64,000 bases of DNA from Taklimakanibacter lacteus (GTDB lineage Bacteria; Pseudomonadota; Alphaproteobacteria; Rhizobiales; Aestuariivirgaceae), in contig QOZQ01000003.1 of NCBI GenBank assembly GCA_003576695.1, positions 310,001-374,000 of the forward strand. Reading direction: 5' to 3'. The number at the start of each line of letters is the position of its first letter. Position 1 is the stretch's first letter. The position numbers and the translations under genes were made by a program. This document shows, in pieces, positions 35,254 to 44,004 of the stretch. A model generated the notes under the pieces. It had not been told where the DNA came from and made no database searches. It saw only the letters and a list, made by a program, of their open reading frames with translations.

Positions 35254-35739
35254 ATGACTGCGCCCATCGACGTCCGCGCCTTCCGCACTGCCCTTGGCGG
35301 CTTCGCGACCGGTGTCACCATCGTCACGACCCGTGGTCCCAAGGGCGAGCTTGTCGGCAACACGGTCAACTCTTTCAGCGCGGTTTCCCTCGACCCGCCG
35401 CTCGTCCTGTGGAGCCTCGGCAAGCGCGCTTACAGCTTTAAATCATACCTTTCGGCAGATCATTTCGCGGTCAATGTGCTGCGTGAGGGCCAGGATGACA
35501 TATCGCGCCGCTTTGCCCGCTCGCTCGACGACAAATGGGCTGGCATCGACTACGAGACCTGGGAGACCGGCTGTCCGATCCTGCCCAATGCGCTCGCCGT
35601 CTTCGAATGCCGTATGGCCTATACCTATCAGGGCGGCGACCATGTGATTTTTGTCGGCGAGGTCACCAATTTCGATCACGATCCCCATGGCCGCCCCTTG
35701 ATCTTCTGGCATGGCGATTATCGGTTGGTAACCAAATAG
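35254..35739 (+). CDS. Flavin reductase family (NADH:FMN) protein
   Basis: 161-residue split-barrel flavin reductase (RutF/HpaC type): FATGVTIVTT, GNTVNSFSAVSLDPPLVLWSL, FAVNVLREGQ and GDHVIFVGEV. It supplies reduced FMN/FAD to a monooxygenase partner. GGAG precedes the ATG at 35254. It is divergent from tdm and lies between two phased arrays. Tmm needs no separate reductase, so the partner is probably another flavin- or iron-dependent demethylating oxygenase not in this window. Confidence 0.85.
   Translation: MTAPIDVRAFRTALGGFATGVTIVTTRGPKGELVGNTVNSFSAVSLDPPLVLWSLGKRAYSFKSYLSADHFAVNVLREGQDDISRRFARSLDDKWAGIDYETWETGCPILPNALAVFECRMAYTYQGGDHVIFVGEVTNFDHDPHGRPLIFWHGDYRLVTK
35724..35734. promoter_or_regulatory. 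Perfect palindrome TTGGTAACCAA at end of flavin reductase gene
   Basis: An 11-base perfect palindrome made of two opposed TTGGT half sites just before the stop codon, abutting the first unit (35731) of the downstream array. It may be the strongest binding site of that array. Confidence 0.45.
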
Positions 35740-35779
35740 AGCCCAATTATTACCACTTGAAACCAAATTCATACCATTT
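35731..35779. promoter_or_regulatory. Five-unit phased heptamer array (ACCAATT orientation) upstream of APC permease
   Basis: Units begin at 35731 (ACCAAAT), 35742 (CCCAATT), 35752 (ACCACTT), 35762 (ACCAAAT) and 35773 (ACCATTT), spaced 11, 10, 10 and 11 bp. This is the complement orientation of the other arrays. It precedes the APC permease by about 230 bp. Confidence 0.7.
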
Positions 35780-36005
35780 TAGCATCCCTACAGCCGCTCG
35801 TGCGGCTGGCCCGCAAGGGCGATTAGTGGGGAACGCTCATGCTGATAGCCGGGCGAAAAAGATCCGGGCTAGCGTGGTCATCAGGGAAGGAAGGCGCAGC
35901 CGCGCCTCACCGACCTCTCTCCCATTGTACTGATCACAGCCGGCCTGATGGGGCGCTTCGGGCGCTGGCCGGCAGGTGTCACTTCAACATATGGAGATGT
36001 CGCTC

Positions 36006-37814
36006 ATGACGACGAAACAGGGCGCTGGCGGAGCAGCCAGCGCGACGGTTTCGCCGGGTTTGGTCACAACCGAATCCGGCGAGCTGCACCGCGCCATCGA
36101 CTGGCGCGGCGCATTCTGGGTGGCGGCGGGTGTGCCGCCGCTGGTGCTCTTCTCGATCGGTGGCATCGCCACGACGACGGGCAAGTTCGCTTTCCTGGTC
36201 TGGATCATCTCCATGATCATGGGCTTCCTGCAGTCCTTCACCTATGCCGAGATCGCCGGCATGTTCGGCAACAAGTCGGGCGGCGCCTCGGTCTATGGCG
36301 CCACCGCCTGGCTGCGCTATTCAAAATTCATCGCGCCGCTCTCGGTGTGGTGCAACTGGTTCGCCTGGTCGCCGGTGCTGTCGCTCGGCTGCGCCATCGC
36401 GGCGGGCTACATCTTGAACGCGCTCTGTCCGATCCCCGCGGCGGATTCGCAAATGGTGCTCGACTGGGTGACGGCCAAGGCCTCGACGCTCACGGCCGAG
36501 TCGCCGCGCGTCGTCGAATGGCTGGCCGCCAATGCCGGCAGGACGGCGCAGGATGCGATGACGGCACTCCTGACCCAGGATGCGGTTGCCGCACTCACGC
36601 CGACGGTCCGTACCTGGTCGCTTCTGTCATTCAATATCCCCTACCTGGCCCAGGCGCATCTCAATGCCACCTTTTTCATCGGTGCGATCCTGATGCTGAT
36701 CATCTTCGCCATCCAGCATCGCGGTATCGCTTCGACCGCCGGCGCGCAGAAATGGCTGGCGATCATCGTGCTTGTGCCGCTTGTCGTCATCGGTGTGCTG
36801 CCCATTCTCCTGGGCAAGGTCGACACGATGAATGTGACGGCCCTGGTGCCGCCTGCGGCAACTGACACCGGCGCCTGGACGATTGGCAGCTGGACCTTGA
36901 TCCTCGGCGGCCTCTATATCGCCGCCTGGTCGACCTACGGCTTCGAGACGGCGGTCTGTTATACGCGTGAATTGAAGAACCCGAAGACCGACACCTTCAA
37001 GGCCATCTTCTATTCGGGCCTTCTCTGCATCCTGTTCTTCTTCCTCATCCCCTTCACCTTCCAGGGTGTCCTGGGGGCTTCAGGAATGCAGGCGCCCGGC
37101 ATTGTTGACGGCACCGGTATCGGTGAAGCGCTTGCCGGCCTGGTCGGTGGCGGCAAGGTGGTGACGCAGATCCTGGTGATTCTGATGATCCTGGCGCTGT
37201 TTCTCGCCATCATGACGGCGATGGCCGGCTCCTCGCGCACGCTTTATCAGGGGTCGAAGGATGGCTGGCTGCCGCGCTATCTGAGCCATGTCAACTCGCA
37301 TGGCGCGCCGACGCGGGCAATGTGGACGGATTTCGCCTTCAATCTGTTCCTGCTCGCCATCGCGTCCGACGTTGCCGGTTATTTCTTCGTGCTCGCCGTG
37401 TCGAATGTCGGCTACATTATCTTCAACTTCCTCAACCTCAACGCCGGCTGGATCCATCGCATCGACTCGGCACACATCACGCGTCCCTGGAAAGCGCCGA
37501 CATGGCTGATCGGGCTCAACACGGTTCTGGCCTTCGTGAATGCCTTGTTCCTCGGCGCCGGCGCCAAAGTGTGGGGCTATGGCGGAAGCATTCTGCTGGT
37601 CGGAGCGGTCTTTGCCGCTCTCATCCTGCCGATCTTCGCCTTCCGCCATTATGTGCAGGATGGCGGTCGCTTCCCGGCCGGAGCATTGGCCGATCTCGGT
37701 CTCAGGGAAGGCGATATGGGCGAGCGCAAGGCCGGCATGCTGCCCTATCTCGCTCTGGCGGCCGGGCTGATCGTGGTCCTGGTGGCCAACTGGTTCTTTG
37801 TCATGCCGGGATAG
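36006..37814 (+). CDS. APC-superfamily amino acid/amine permease
   Basis: 602 residues with about twelve membrane helices and APC motifs (helix 1 WVAAGVPPLVLFSIGGIATTTG, YAEIAGMFGNKSGGASVYG). A long extracytoplasmic loop of about 70 residues lies after helix 3 (CPIPAADSQ to TPTVRTW), unusual for the family. ATG 36006 is preferred because GGAG lies 9 bp upstream; the frame is open to a GTG at 35976. Between the tdm/flavin reductase block and a terminator it probably imports a methylated amine or its product. The substrate is inferred from context and the shared operator. Confidence 0.82.
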   Translation: MTTKQGAGGAASATVSPGLVTTESGELHRAIDWRGAFWVAAGVPPLVLFSIGGIATTTGKFAFLVWIISMIMGFLQSFTYAEIAGMFGNKSGGASVYGATAWLRYSKFIAPLSVWCNWFAWSPVLSLGCAIAAGYILNALCPIPAADSQMVLDWVTAKASTLTAESPRVVEWLAANAGRTAQDAMTALLTQDAVAALTPTVRTWSLLSFNIPYLAQAHLNATFFIGAILMLIIFAIQHRGIASTAGAQKWLAIIVLVPLVVIGVLPILLGKVDTMNVTALVPPAATDTGAWTIGSWTLILGGLYIAAWSTYGFETAVCYTRELKNPKTDTFKAIFYSGLLCILFFFLIPFTFQGVLGASGMQAPGIVDGTGIGEALAGLVGGGKVVTQILVILMILALFLAIMTAMAGSSRTLYQGSKDGWLPRYLSHVNSHGAPTRAMWTDFAFNLFLLAIASDVAGYFFVLAVSNVGYIIFNFLNLNAGWIHRIDSAHITRPWKAPTWLIGLNTVLAFVNALFLGAGAKVWGYGGSILLVGAVFAALILPIFAFRHYVQDGGRFPAGALADLGLREGDMGERKAGMLPYLALAAGLIVVLVANWFFVMPG

Positions 37815-37838
37815 GCGAATAAAACCTGTGAGGGCGCG

Positions 37839-37870
37839 AATGGCGGTTCGAAAGGACCGCCATTTTATTT
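37839..37870 (+). terminator. Rho-independent terminator after APC permease
   Basis: AATGGCGGT (37839-37847) pairs with ACCGCCATT (37856-37864), followed by the T-rich TTATTTG. It ends the permease transcript 25 bp after its stop and insulates lemA. Confidence 0.75.
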
Positions 37871-37928
37871 GCCTTGATCGGATTCCATCACCCGCCGATA
37901 CTCCCCCGCCATAACAGGGGAGGAATCA

Positions 37929-38495
37929 ATGTCGCTGAGCCTCATCATTCTGGCTATCATCGTCGTTGTCGGCGGCTACCTGATCTATGCCTACAACGCC
38001 TTGGTGAAGAACAAGAATCTTGTCGCTGAGGGGTGGAGCGGCATCGATGTGCAGCTGCGCCGGAGGGCCGACCTTATCCCCAACCTCGTCGAAACCGTGA
38101 AGGGCTATGCTTCGCATGAGGACAAGCTGTTCCGCGACCTCGCCGAATTGCGCGCCAAGAGCATTTCGGGCGGCTCCGTCACTGAGCAGTCGCAGGTGAG
38201 CCAGGCGATGACCGGCATGCTGGGCCGGCTCTTCGCCATTGCCGAAGCCTACCCTGAGCTCAAGGCGGACGCCAATTTCCGCGACCTGCAGGACAAGCTT
38301 TCCGGCGTCGAGGACGAGATCCAGCTGTCGCGGCGCTATTACAATGGCGCGGTGCGCAATTTCAACACGATGATCGAATCCTTCCCGACCAATATTATTT
38401 CGAGCTTCTTCCAGTTCACCAAGGCCGAATTCTTCGAGATCGGCGACCAGGCGGCACGCCAGGTGCCGAAGGTGGAATTCAACAAGGCTTCATAG
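37929..38495 (+). CDS. lemA: LemA family protein
   Basis: 188 residues: one N-terminal membrane helix (about 4-24) and a helical domain with the LemA signature (NALVKNKNLVAEGWSGIDVQLRRRADLIPNLVETVKGY). The family's role is poorly defined. GGGGAGG precedes the ATG. It is paired, with a 10-bp gap, with a DUF2207 protein, a common partnership. Confidence 0.9.
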   Translation: MSLSLIILAIIVVVGGYLIYAYNALVKNKNLVAEGWSGIDVQLRRRADLIPNLVETVKGYASHEDKLFRDLAELRAKSISGGSVTEQSQVSQAMTGMLGRLFAIAEAYPELKADANFRDLQDKLSGVEDEIQLSRRYYNGAVRNFNTMIESFPTNIISSFFQFTKAEFFEIGDQAARQVPKVEFNKAS

Positions 38496-38505
38496 GCAAA
38501 TAGCC

Positions 38506-40422
38506 ATGCGCGCATTGCTGTTTTCTCTGGCGCTGCTGCTGGCGGCCACCGGCAACGTGGCTGCGGCCGAGCGCATCACCTCGTTCTTGAGCGAGGTGAC
38601 GATCGGTGCCGATTCCGCCTTGACGGTCAAGGAGACGATCGCCGTCGTCTCGGAAGGAGCCGAGATCAAGCGCGGCATCCAGCGCGATTTCCCGACCCGG
38701 TACAAGGACAGCAAGGGTCTCAATTATGTCGTCGGCTTCGAGGTCCTCGATGTGAAGCGCGACGGCCGCGATGAGCCCTTCACCGTCCTGTCGATCGACA
38801 ATGGCAAGCGTATCCGCATCGGCAGCGCCGATGTCTTCCTCGACAATGGCCCGCATGTTTACGAGATCACCTACAAGACGACGCGCCAGCTCGGCTATTT
38901 CACCGACTATGACGAGCTCTACTGGAATGTGACCGGCAGCTCCTGGACCTTCCCGATCGAGAAGGCCGAGACCGTCATCCAGCTGCCGCCCGGCGCCACC
39001 ATCAGGCAGCATGCCGAATATACCGGTCCGCAAGGCGCAAGCGGCAGCGACGCCGAGGTCATCCAGGGCACGGGCGATCGCTATCAGGCGCGCACCACCC
39101 GTGGGCTCAATCCCTATGAGGGCTTCACCGTCGCGGTCGGCTGGCCGAAAGGCTTCGTGACGGCGCCGACCGAGATCGAGAAGACCGGGGAGGCGGTCAA
39201 GGACAATCTCGGCTTCTTCGCCATACTGGCGGGCGTCGTAGTATCGTTCCTCTATTATCTCTTCGCCTGGATGCGGGTCGGACGTGACCCGCCGGCCGGC
39301 ACGATCATTCCGCTATTCACGCCGCCCGCGGGCCTTGGCCCCGCCGGCATGCGCTATATCTGGAAGCAGGGTTTCGACGACAAGTCTTTCGCTGCATCAC
39401 TGGTCGGCCTCGCCGTCAAGGGTCGCCTCAAGATCATCGAGGACGACGGCGACTTCTCTATCCAGCGCAAGGATGACGGCACCCAGCCGCTGACCCAGGC
39501 AGAAGCCGCTCTCTATAAAGCCATACCGCGCGGCACGACCGAGCTCGAGAAGTCCAATCACGCGACCGTGCGCGCCATGAAGGGCGCGATCGAGGACATG
39601 CTCGAGAAGGAGAATGAAGGCGTCACCTTCATGCGCAACCTCAAATGGCTGTGGGGCGGCGTCGCGCTTTCGATTCTGGTCTTGCTGGCCGGCGCAGCGT
39701 TGCTGCCGGGCGAAGATGCCTTTGTCGGCCTGTTCCTGTCGGTCTGGGGCGGCGGTTGGTGGGGCATATTGCTGGTCATCAGCTGGACCCTCGTCAGGGG
39801 GTTCTGGCAACGGCGTGGCATCCTCGCCAAGGTTGGCTCGATCTTCTCGCTGGGCTTCCTCCTGCCGTTCTTCCTCGTCGGCGGCGCGGCCCCCGCCATG
39901 ATCTTCTTCAACGCCGCATCGCCGGGACTCTATGCGCTGGCCGGCGGCGCCATCCTCCTCGTCATCATGGCCTTCGTCTTCCACAAATTGCTGCGCGCCC
40001 CCACCATCACCGGGCGCCGGCGGCTCGACCAGATCGAAGGCTTCCGCATGTATATGCAGACGGCGGAGGAAGAGCGCCTGAAGGTGCTGCATCCGCCGGA
40101 AAAGACGCCGGAGCTTTTCGAGCGCTACCTGCCTTTCGCCCTGGCGCTCGATTGCGAGAATGAGTGGAACGCGAAATTCGCCACCGTTCTCGCCGCCGCG
40201 GCGGCAGCAGGTGCCGCGGCCTCACCTGTCTGGTATTCCGGTAGCCACTGGAACCCCGGCAATGTTGGAAGCTTCACCGACAGCGTCGGCTCAAGCCTCA
40301 GCAGTGCCACGTCATCGGCATCCGTGCCGCCGGGCTCCGCCTCGAGTTCCGGCGGCGGTTTCTCGGGTGGTGGAGGCTCATCCGGCGGCGGCGGCGGTGG
40401 TGGCGGCGGTTCGGGCTGGTAG
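38506..40422 (+). CDS. DUF2207 domain membrane protein
   Basis: 638 residues: signal peptide (about 1-20), an extracytoplasmic DUF2207 domain (about 20-220), membrane helices near 240, 385-410 and 425-500, and a C-terminal Ser/Gly-rich tail ending in a run of glycines. It is the standard partner of LemA, probably in the cell envelope, with unknown function. The last 45 residues are low-complexity GSG repeats. Confidence 0.87.
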   Translation: MRALLFSLALLLAATGNVAAAERITSFLSEVTIGADSALTVKETIAVVSEGAEIKRGIQRDFPTRYKDSKGLNYVVGFEVLDVKRDGRDEPFTVLSIDNGKRIRIGSADVFLDNGPHVYEITYKTTRQLGYFTDYDELYWNVTGSSWTFPIEKAETVIQLPPGATIRQHAEYTGPQGASGSDAEVIQGTGDRYQARTTRGLNPYEGFTVAVGWPKGFVTAPTEIEKTGEAVKDNLGFFAILAGVVVSFLYYLFAWMRVGRDPPAGTIIPLFTPPAGLGPAGMRYIWKQGFDDKSFAASLVGLAVKGRLKIIEDDGDFSIQRKDDGTQPLTQAEAALYKAIPRGTTELEKSNHATVRAMKGAIEDMLEKENEGVTFMRNLKWLWGGVALSILVLLAGAALLPGEDAFVGLFLSVWGGGWWGILLVISWTLVRGFWQRRGILAKVGSIFSLGFLLPFFLVGGAAPAMIFFNAASPGLYALAGGAILLVIMAFVFHKLLRAPTITGRRRLDQIEGFRMYMQTAEEERLKVLHPPEKTPELFERYLPFALALDCENEWNAKFATVLAAAAAAGAAASPVWYSGSHWNPGNVGSFTDSVGSSLSSATSSASVPPGSASSSGGGFSGGGGSSGGGGGGGGGSGW

Positions 40423-40441
40423 TGCAAGCGAGCGCATCTCA

Positions 40442-41137
40442 CTACCCGATATAGCTCTCGAGCTCGGGCAGGTCGCGGCGCTGCAGCAATTGCCTGGTCG
40501 GCTCGAAAGCGAGGATGCGGCCATTGTCGAGGAAGGCCGTGCGCGTCGCCGCGTATAGCGCATCCTCGGGATTATGCGACACCAGCATGACGGTATAGGT
40601 CTTCTCGGCCTGCAGCTCTTTCACCAGATCGAGCATTTCGCGCCGCAGCGCCGGCCCCAGCGCCGCGAAGGGCTCATCGAGAAGCAGGATCGGCTCATCG
40701 CGCAGCAATGCCCGGGCGATGGCGACGCGCTGGCGCTCGCCGCCCGAGACCTCGCCGGGCTTGCGCCGGGCCAGTGCCGCAAGCCCGGTGCGCGCCAAAG
40801 CTTCATCGACATCCTGCTTCTCTGTCGCGGTGAGCTTGAGTGAGGGGGAGATGCCGAGCGCCACATTCGTCCACAGATCGAGATGAGCGAATGTATTATG
40901 GTCCTGGAACACCATGGTCACCGGCCGCGCCGAGGGTGGCGCCCGGGTCATATCCTTGCCGTCGAGCAGGATGCGGCCGGATTGCGGCGCATCGAAGCCG
41001 GCGATGAGCGACAGCAGCGTCGACTTGCCCGAGCCCGACGGGCCGATGACCGCGACGAATTCACCCTTCGCGATCTCGAAATCGAAATCGGCGGTGTAGT
41101 CGTCATAGCGGAAATGGATGTTGTCGAGCCTGATCAT
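40442..41137 (-). CDS. thiQ: Thiamine ABC transporter ATP-binding protein
   Basis: 231-residue ABC ATPase: Walker A GPSGSGKST, Q-loop VFQDHNTFAHL, signature SGGERQRVAIARAL, Walker B ILLLDEPFAALGP and switch His in VSHNPEDA. It drives uptake of thiamine/TPP with ThiP and ThiB. The ATG overlaps the thiP stop (ATGA). Last gene of the riboswitch-controlled thiBPQ operon. Confidence 0.92.
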   Translation of the reverse strand: MIRLDNIHFRYDDYTADFDFEIAKGEFVAVIGPSGSGKSTLLSLIAGFDAPQSGRILLDGKDMTRAPPSARPVTMVFQDHNTFAHLDLWTNVALGISPSLKLTATEKQDVDEALARTGLAALARRKPGEVSGGERQRVAIARALLRDEPILLLDEPFAALGPALRREMLDLVKELQAEKTYTVMLVSHNPEDALYAATRTAFLDNGRILAFEPTRQLLQRRDLPELESYIG

Positions 41138-42693
41138 GCTTTGGCCGCCCACTTGTCCAGAAGCGTGATGATTACCATCGAGAACAGCGCCAAAGCGAGA
41201 GCCGAGCCCGCTGCCGCGTCGATGCGATAGCTTCCCATTTGCGCATAGATGAGCGCCGGCAGCGTCACCAGCGATTGCGACCCGAACAGGGTGATGGCGG
41301 TGAGATCGCCGAGCGAGAGCATGAAGGCCATGGCGGCCGCGAGGCCGAGCGGGCGGCGCAGCACCGGCAGGTCGATGAGGATGAGGCGGCGCAAGCCGCC
41401 GATGCCAAGGCTGGCGCACAGCCGGTCATGCTGCGCCATGGCCTGCTGCACCGAAGTGCTGAGCGTGCCGAGCGCGAAGGGTAGCGCCATCAGCGCATTC
41501 ATGGCGATGACCAGGAAGGGGGCGGCGCTGAGGGCGAGGCCCGACCGGCTCGCCAGGATGAACCAGCCGGTCGCCAGCACGGCCGGCGGCACGATGAGGG
41601 TCAGAAGGGCCGAGAGATTGAGGAGCGAGCGCCATGAAGGGCTTGCGGCCCGGGCGCTGGCTTGCGCCAGGGGCCAGGCCAGAGCGAGGCTCAGGGCCGC
41701 GGCGGGCAGCGCGATGGCGAGGCTGGTGAGCGTGGCATGGAGGAGGCCGGACCAGGTGAAGGTGGCGAGCGCGCCTGCGATCACGATCGCGGCGATCGGC
41801 ACACCGACAAAGAGCGCCGCAGCTGCGATGATGACGGACAATATCAGCGAGCGGAGCGGCGATTGTGCATCATGCCGGTCGGGCTTCCGGCGCAGCGACG
41901 GCCAGCTCTGCACCGCATTGGCATATTGCCCGGCGAGCAGCACGAGGAGGGCGCAGAGCGCCAGCTGGAGCAGCGACAGCACTGTCGCCCGCGCCGGATC
42001 ATAATCGAAGCGCAAGGCCTGATAGATGCCGACTTCGAGCGTCGTGGCCGACGGCCCGCCGCCCAGCGTCAGCACCACGGCGAAACTCGCGGCACAGAGC
42101 AGGAAGACGAGGCTCGCAATGCCGGGCAGGCTTCCTCGCATCTGCGGCCATTCGATCAGCCGGAAGCGGGCGCGCTCGGTGAAATCGAGCTGGGCCGCCA
42201 GGCGCCAGCTCTCGGGCGGGATGCCGTCGAGCTGCTGCAGCAGCAGGCGCGTCGCCAGCGGCAGGTTGAAGAACACATGGGCGAGAAGGATGCCGGCGAG
42301 GCCATAGACATTGAGCGGACTGCCGATGAGGGAGCTGAGCCAGCCGGTACGGCCATAGACGGTGACGATGCCGAGGATCACGACGATGGCAGGCAGCGCC
42401 AGCGGCAGGGCGAAGAGGCGCAGCAGGAGACGGCGGCCGATGAAATCGACCCGCGCCAGAGCGAGCGCCACCGGAATGGCGAGCGCCACCGAAAGGATGG
42501 TCGAAAGTCCCGCCTGCAGCAAGGTGAACCACAGGATGCGCAGCACATAGGCATCGATGATATGGCCGGTGATGATGCCCTCATCGATGCCTATGAGGGC
42601 GACGGGAACGATGCCGGCCAGCACCGCCAAGACTATGGCCGCCAGCGGCAGGCTGGCGGCCAGTCTTGAGCGGCTGAAGCTCGATCCTGTCAT
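41134..42693 (-). CDS. thiP: Thiamine ABC transporter permease
   Basis: 519-residue double-length permease with about twelve helices and two copies of the binding-protein-dependent transport domain (EAA-like loops near the middle of each half). It forms the membrane channel for thiamine with ThiQ and ThiB. The ATG at 42693 overlaps the thiB stop (ATGA); a longer frame to 42714 would extend into thiB. Confidence 0.9.
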   Translation of the reverse strand: MTGSSFSRSRLAASLPLAAIVLAVLAGIVPVALIGIDEGIITGHIIDAYVLRILWFTLLQAGLSTILSVALAIPVALALARVDFIGRRLLLRLFALPLALPAIVVILGIVTVYGRTGWLSSLIGSPLNVYGLAGILLAHVFFNLPLATRLLLQQLDGIPPESWRLAAQLDFTERARFRLIEWPQMRGSLPGIASLVFLLCAASFAVVLTLGGGPSATTLEVGIYQALRFDYDPARATVLSLLQLALCALLVLLAGQYANAVQSWPSLRRKPDRHDAQSPLRSLILSVIIAAAALFVGVPIAAIVIAGALATFTWSGLLHATLTSLAIALPAAALSLALAWPLAQASARAASPSWRSLLNLSALLTLIVPPAVLATGWFILASRSGLALSAAPFLVIAMNALMALPFALGTLSTSVQQAMAQHDRLCASLGIGGLRRLILIDLPVLRRPLGLAAAMAFMLSLGDLTAITLFGSQSLVTLPALIYAQMGSYRIDAAAGSALALALFSMVIITLLDKWAAKA

Positions 42694-43688
42694 CTGCTCA
42701 TCGCATTGAGCCATTCATCGATCCAGGCGCGGCGATTGTCGGCCACTTCCTCAGGCGTGAACAGGAAAGTCTTGTCGGGCTTGACCATGCGGTCGAAGGC
42801 CGGCGACAGCGGCGCCGTTGTCTGGCCCGCCGGGAACATCCAGTTGTTCTCGGGGATGGCATCCTGGAAGCCCGGGCCTTCCATGAAGGCGAGGAATTTC
42901 TGTGCCAGGGCTTTCTCCGGCGAGTTGGCGATGAGGCCCGCGACCTCGACCTGGAGATAGTGGCCCTCGGCGAATTTCATCGCCTGGTAGCGCTCGGTCT
43001 TCTCGGCGATGATGTGATAGGCGGGCGATGTCGTATAGGAGAGCACCATTGGCGCCTCGCCCTTGGTAAAGAGCCCATAGGCCTCCGACCAGCCCGGCGT
43101 CGTGGTGAGGATGCGCGGCTTGAGCTTCGCCCACGCCTCCGCCGACTTGTCGCCATAGACGGACTTGACCCACAGGAGGAAGCCGAGGCCCGGCGTCGAG
43201 GTGCGCGGATCCTCGAGGATGATCTTCTCCTCGGGCGAGCCCTCGACCAGATCCTTGAGGCTCGCATAGGCCCTGTCCTTCGGCAGTTTCTCGGTGTCAT
43301 AGACCACCGCGAAATGCGCATAGTCATAGGGAAGGAAGGTGTCGTCGGTCCAGGCGATGGGGAGCGTGAGCTTGCTTGCATCCTGGCCATGCGGCCCGAA
43401 CAGGCCGGTCGCCTTGGCTTCGGCCGTCAGGTTGGTATCGAGGCCGAGCACGACATCGGCTTGCGTGCCTGAGCCTTCGAGCTTGAGGCGGTTCAGCATG
43501 GCGACGCCATCGGTCACCGCCACCCAGTTCAGCGTGCAGTTGCATTCTTTCTCGAAGGCGTCTTTCACCTTGGGGCCGGGGCCCCAGTCGGCGACGAAGC
43601 TTTCATAGGTATAGACGGTCAGTGTCTCGGCCCGCGCCACGTTCGACAGAACGCAGAAGGCCAATAAGGTGAAGAGAAGTTTCTTCAT
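42690..43688 (-). CDS. thiB: Thiamine ABC transporter substrate-binding protein
   Basis: 332 residues: signal peptide (about 1-20, cleavage near ARA-ET) followed by a type 2 periplasmic binding fold ([29 protein letters not shown]). It captures thiamine/TPP in the periplasm. It is the first gene of thiBPQ, 158 bp downstream of a TPP riboswitch, with GAGGATAAC before the ATG. Confidence 0.92.
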   Translation of the reverse strand: MKKLLFTLLAFCVLSNVARAETLTVYTYESFVADWGPGPKVKDAFEKECNCTLNWVAVTDGVAMLNRLKLEGSGTQADVVLGLDTNLTAEAKATGLFGPHGQDASKLTLPIAWTDDTFLPYDYAHFAVVYDTEKLPKDRAYASLKDLVEGSPEEKIILEDPRTSTPGLGFLLWVKSVYGDKSAEAWAKLKPRILTTTPGWSEAYGLFTKGEAPMVLSYTTSPAYHIIAEKTERYQAMKFAEGHYLQVEVAGLIANSPEKALAQKFLAFMEGPGFQDAIPENNWMFPAGQTTAPLSPAFDRMVKPDKTFLFTPEEVADNRRAWIDEWLNAMSR

Positions 43689-43702
43689 TGTTATCCTCCA
43701 CA

Positions 43703-43814
43703 GAGCCTTCCCCGTTCGGATTGCTTCAATCCGAACGGGACAAGAAGGCTCGAAAACTTAAATGTGGAGCGCTTCCTTATCGCCAAAGTCGAGCAACTTT
43801 GGCGGGAAGCGCTC
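43703..43814. repeat. Two-hairpin dispersed repeat, copy 1 (thiB leader)
   Basis: Hairpin A (43703-43751): outer stem GAGCCTTC/GAAGGCTC and inner 12-bp stem from CCCGTTCGGATT. Hairpin B (43767-43814): outer stem GAGCGCTTCC/GGAAGCGCTC and inner stem GCCAAAGT/ACTTTGGC with a CGAGC-type loop. A second copy is at 59448-59552. It separates the riboswitch aptamer from thiB. Confidence 0.85.
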
Positions 43815-43846
43815 TACACCGGATGAAGGAGGAAGGGGTTCGAAGA

Positions 43847-43948
43847 CCCGCTCGCAATCCCTCCGCCGGCATGATCCGGATCAGGTTCAGCGGGTTGGCC
43901 TGCAAAGGCCTCTCAGCTCAAGACTTTGAGCACCCCGTTGAGAGCGGG
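43847..43948 (-). ncRNA. TPP riboswitch (THI element) upstream of thiBPQ
   Basis: Read on the minus strand: P1 arm CCCGCTC (43948-43942), ACGGGGTGC, the CTGAGAG motif, ACCCGCTGAACCTGATC, the ATGCCGGCGGAGGGA end motif and closing P1 arm GAGCGGG (43853-43847). These are the conserved pieces of the TPP aptamer in order. It should turn off thiBPQ when TPP is plentiful. The expression platform is not obvious because a two-hairpin repeat occupies the space before thiB. Confidence 0.95.
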
Positions 43949-44004
43949 GGCGAAGATAGGCATTGAGGGGTGCGCTGGCAAGCTTCATCTGTTATTCCTA
44001 GAGA

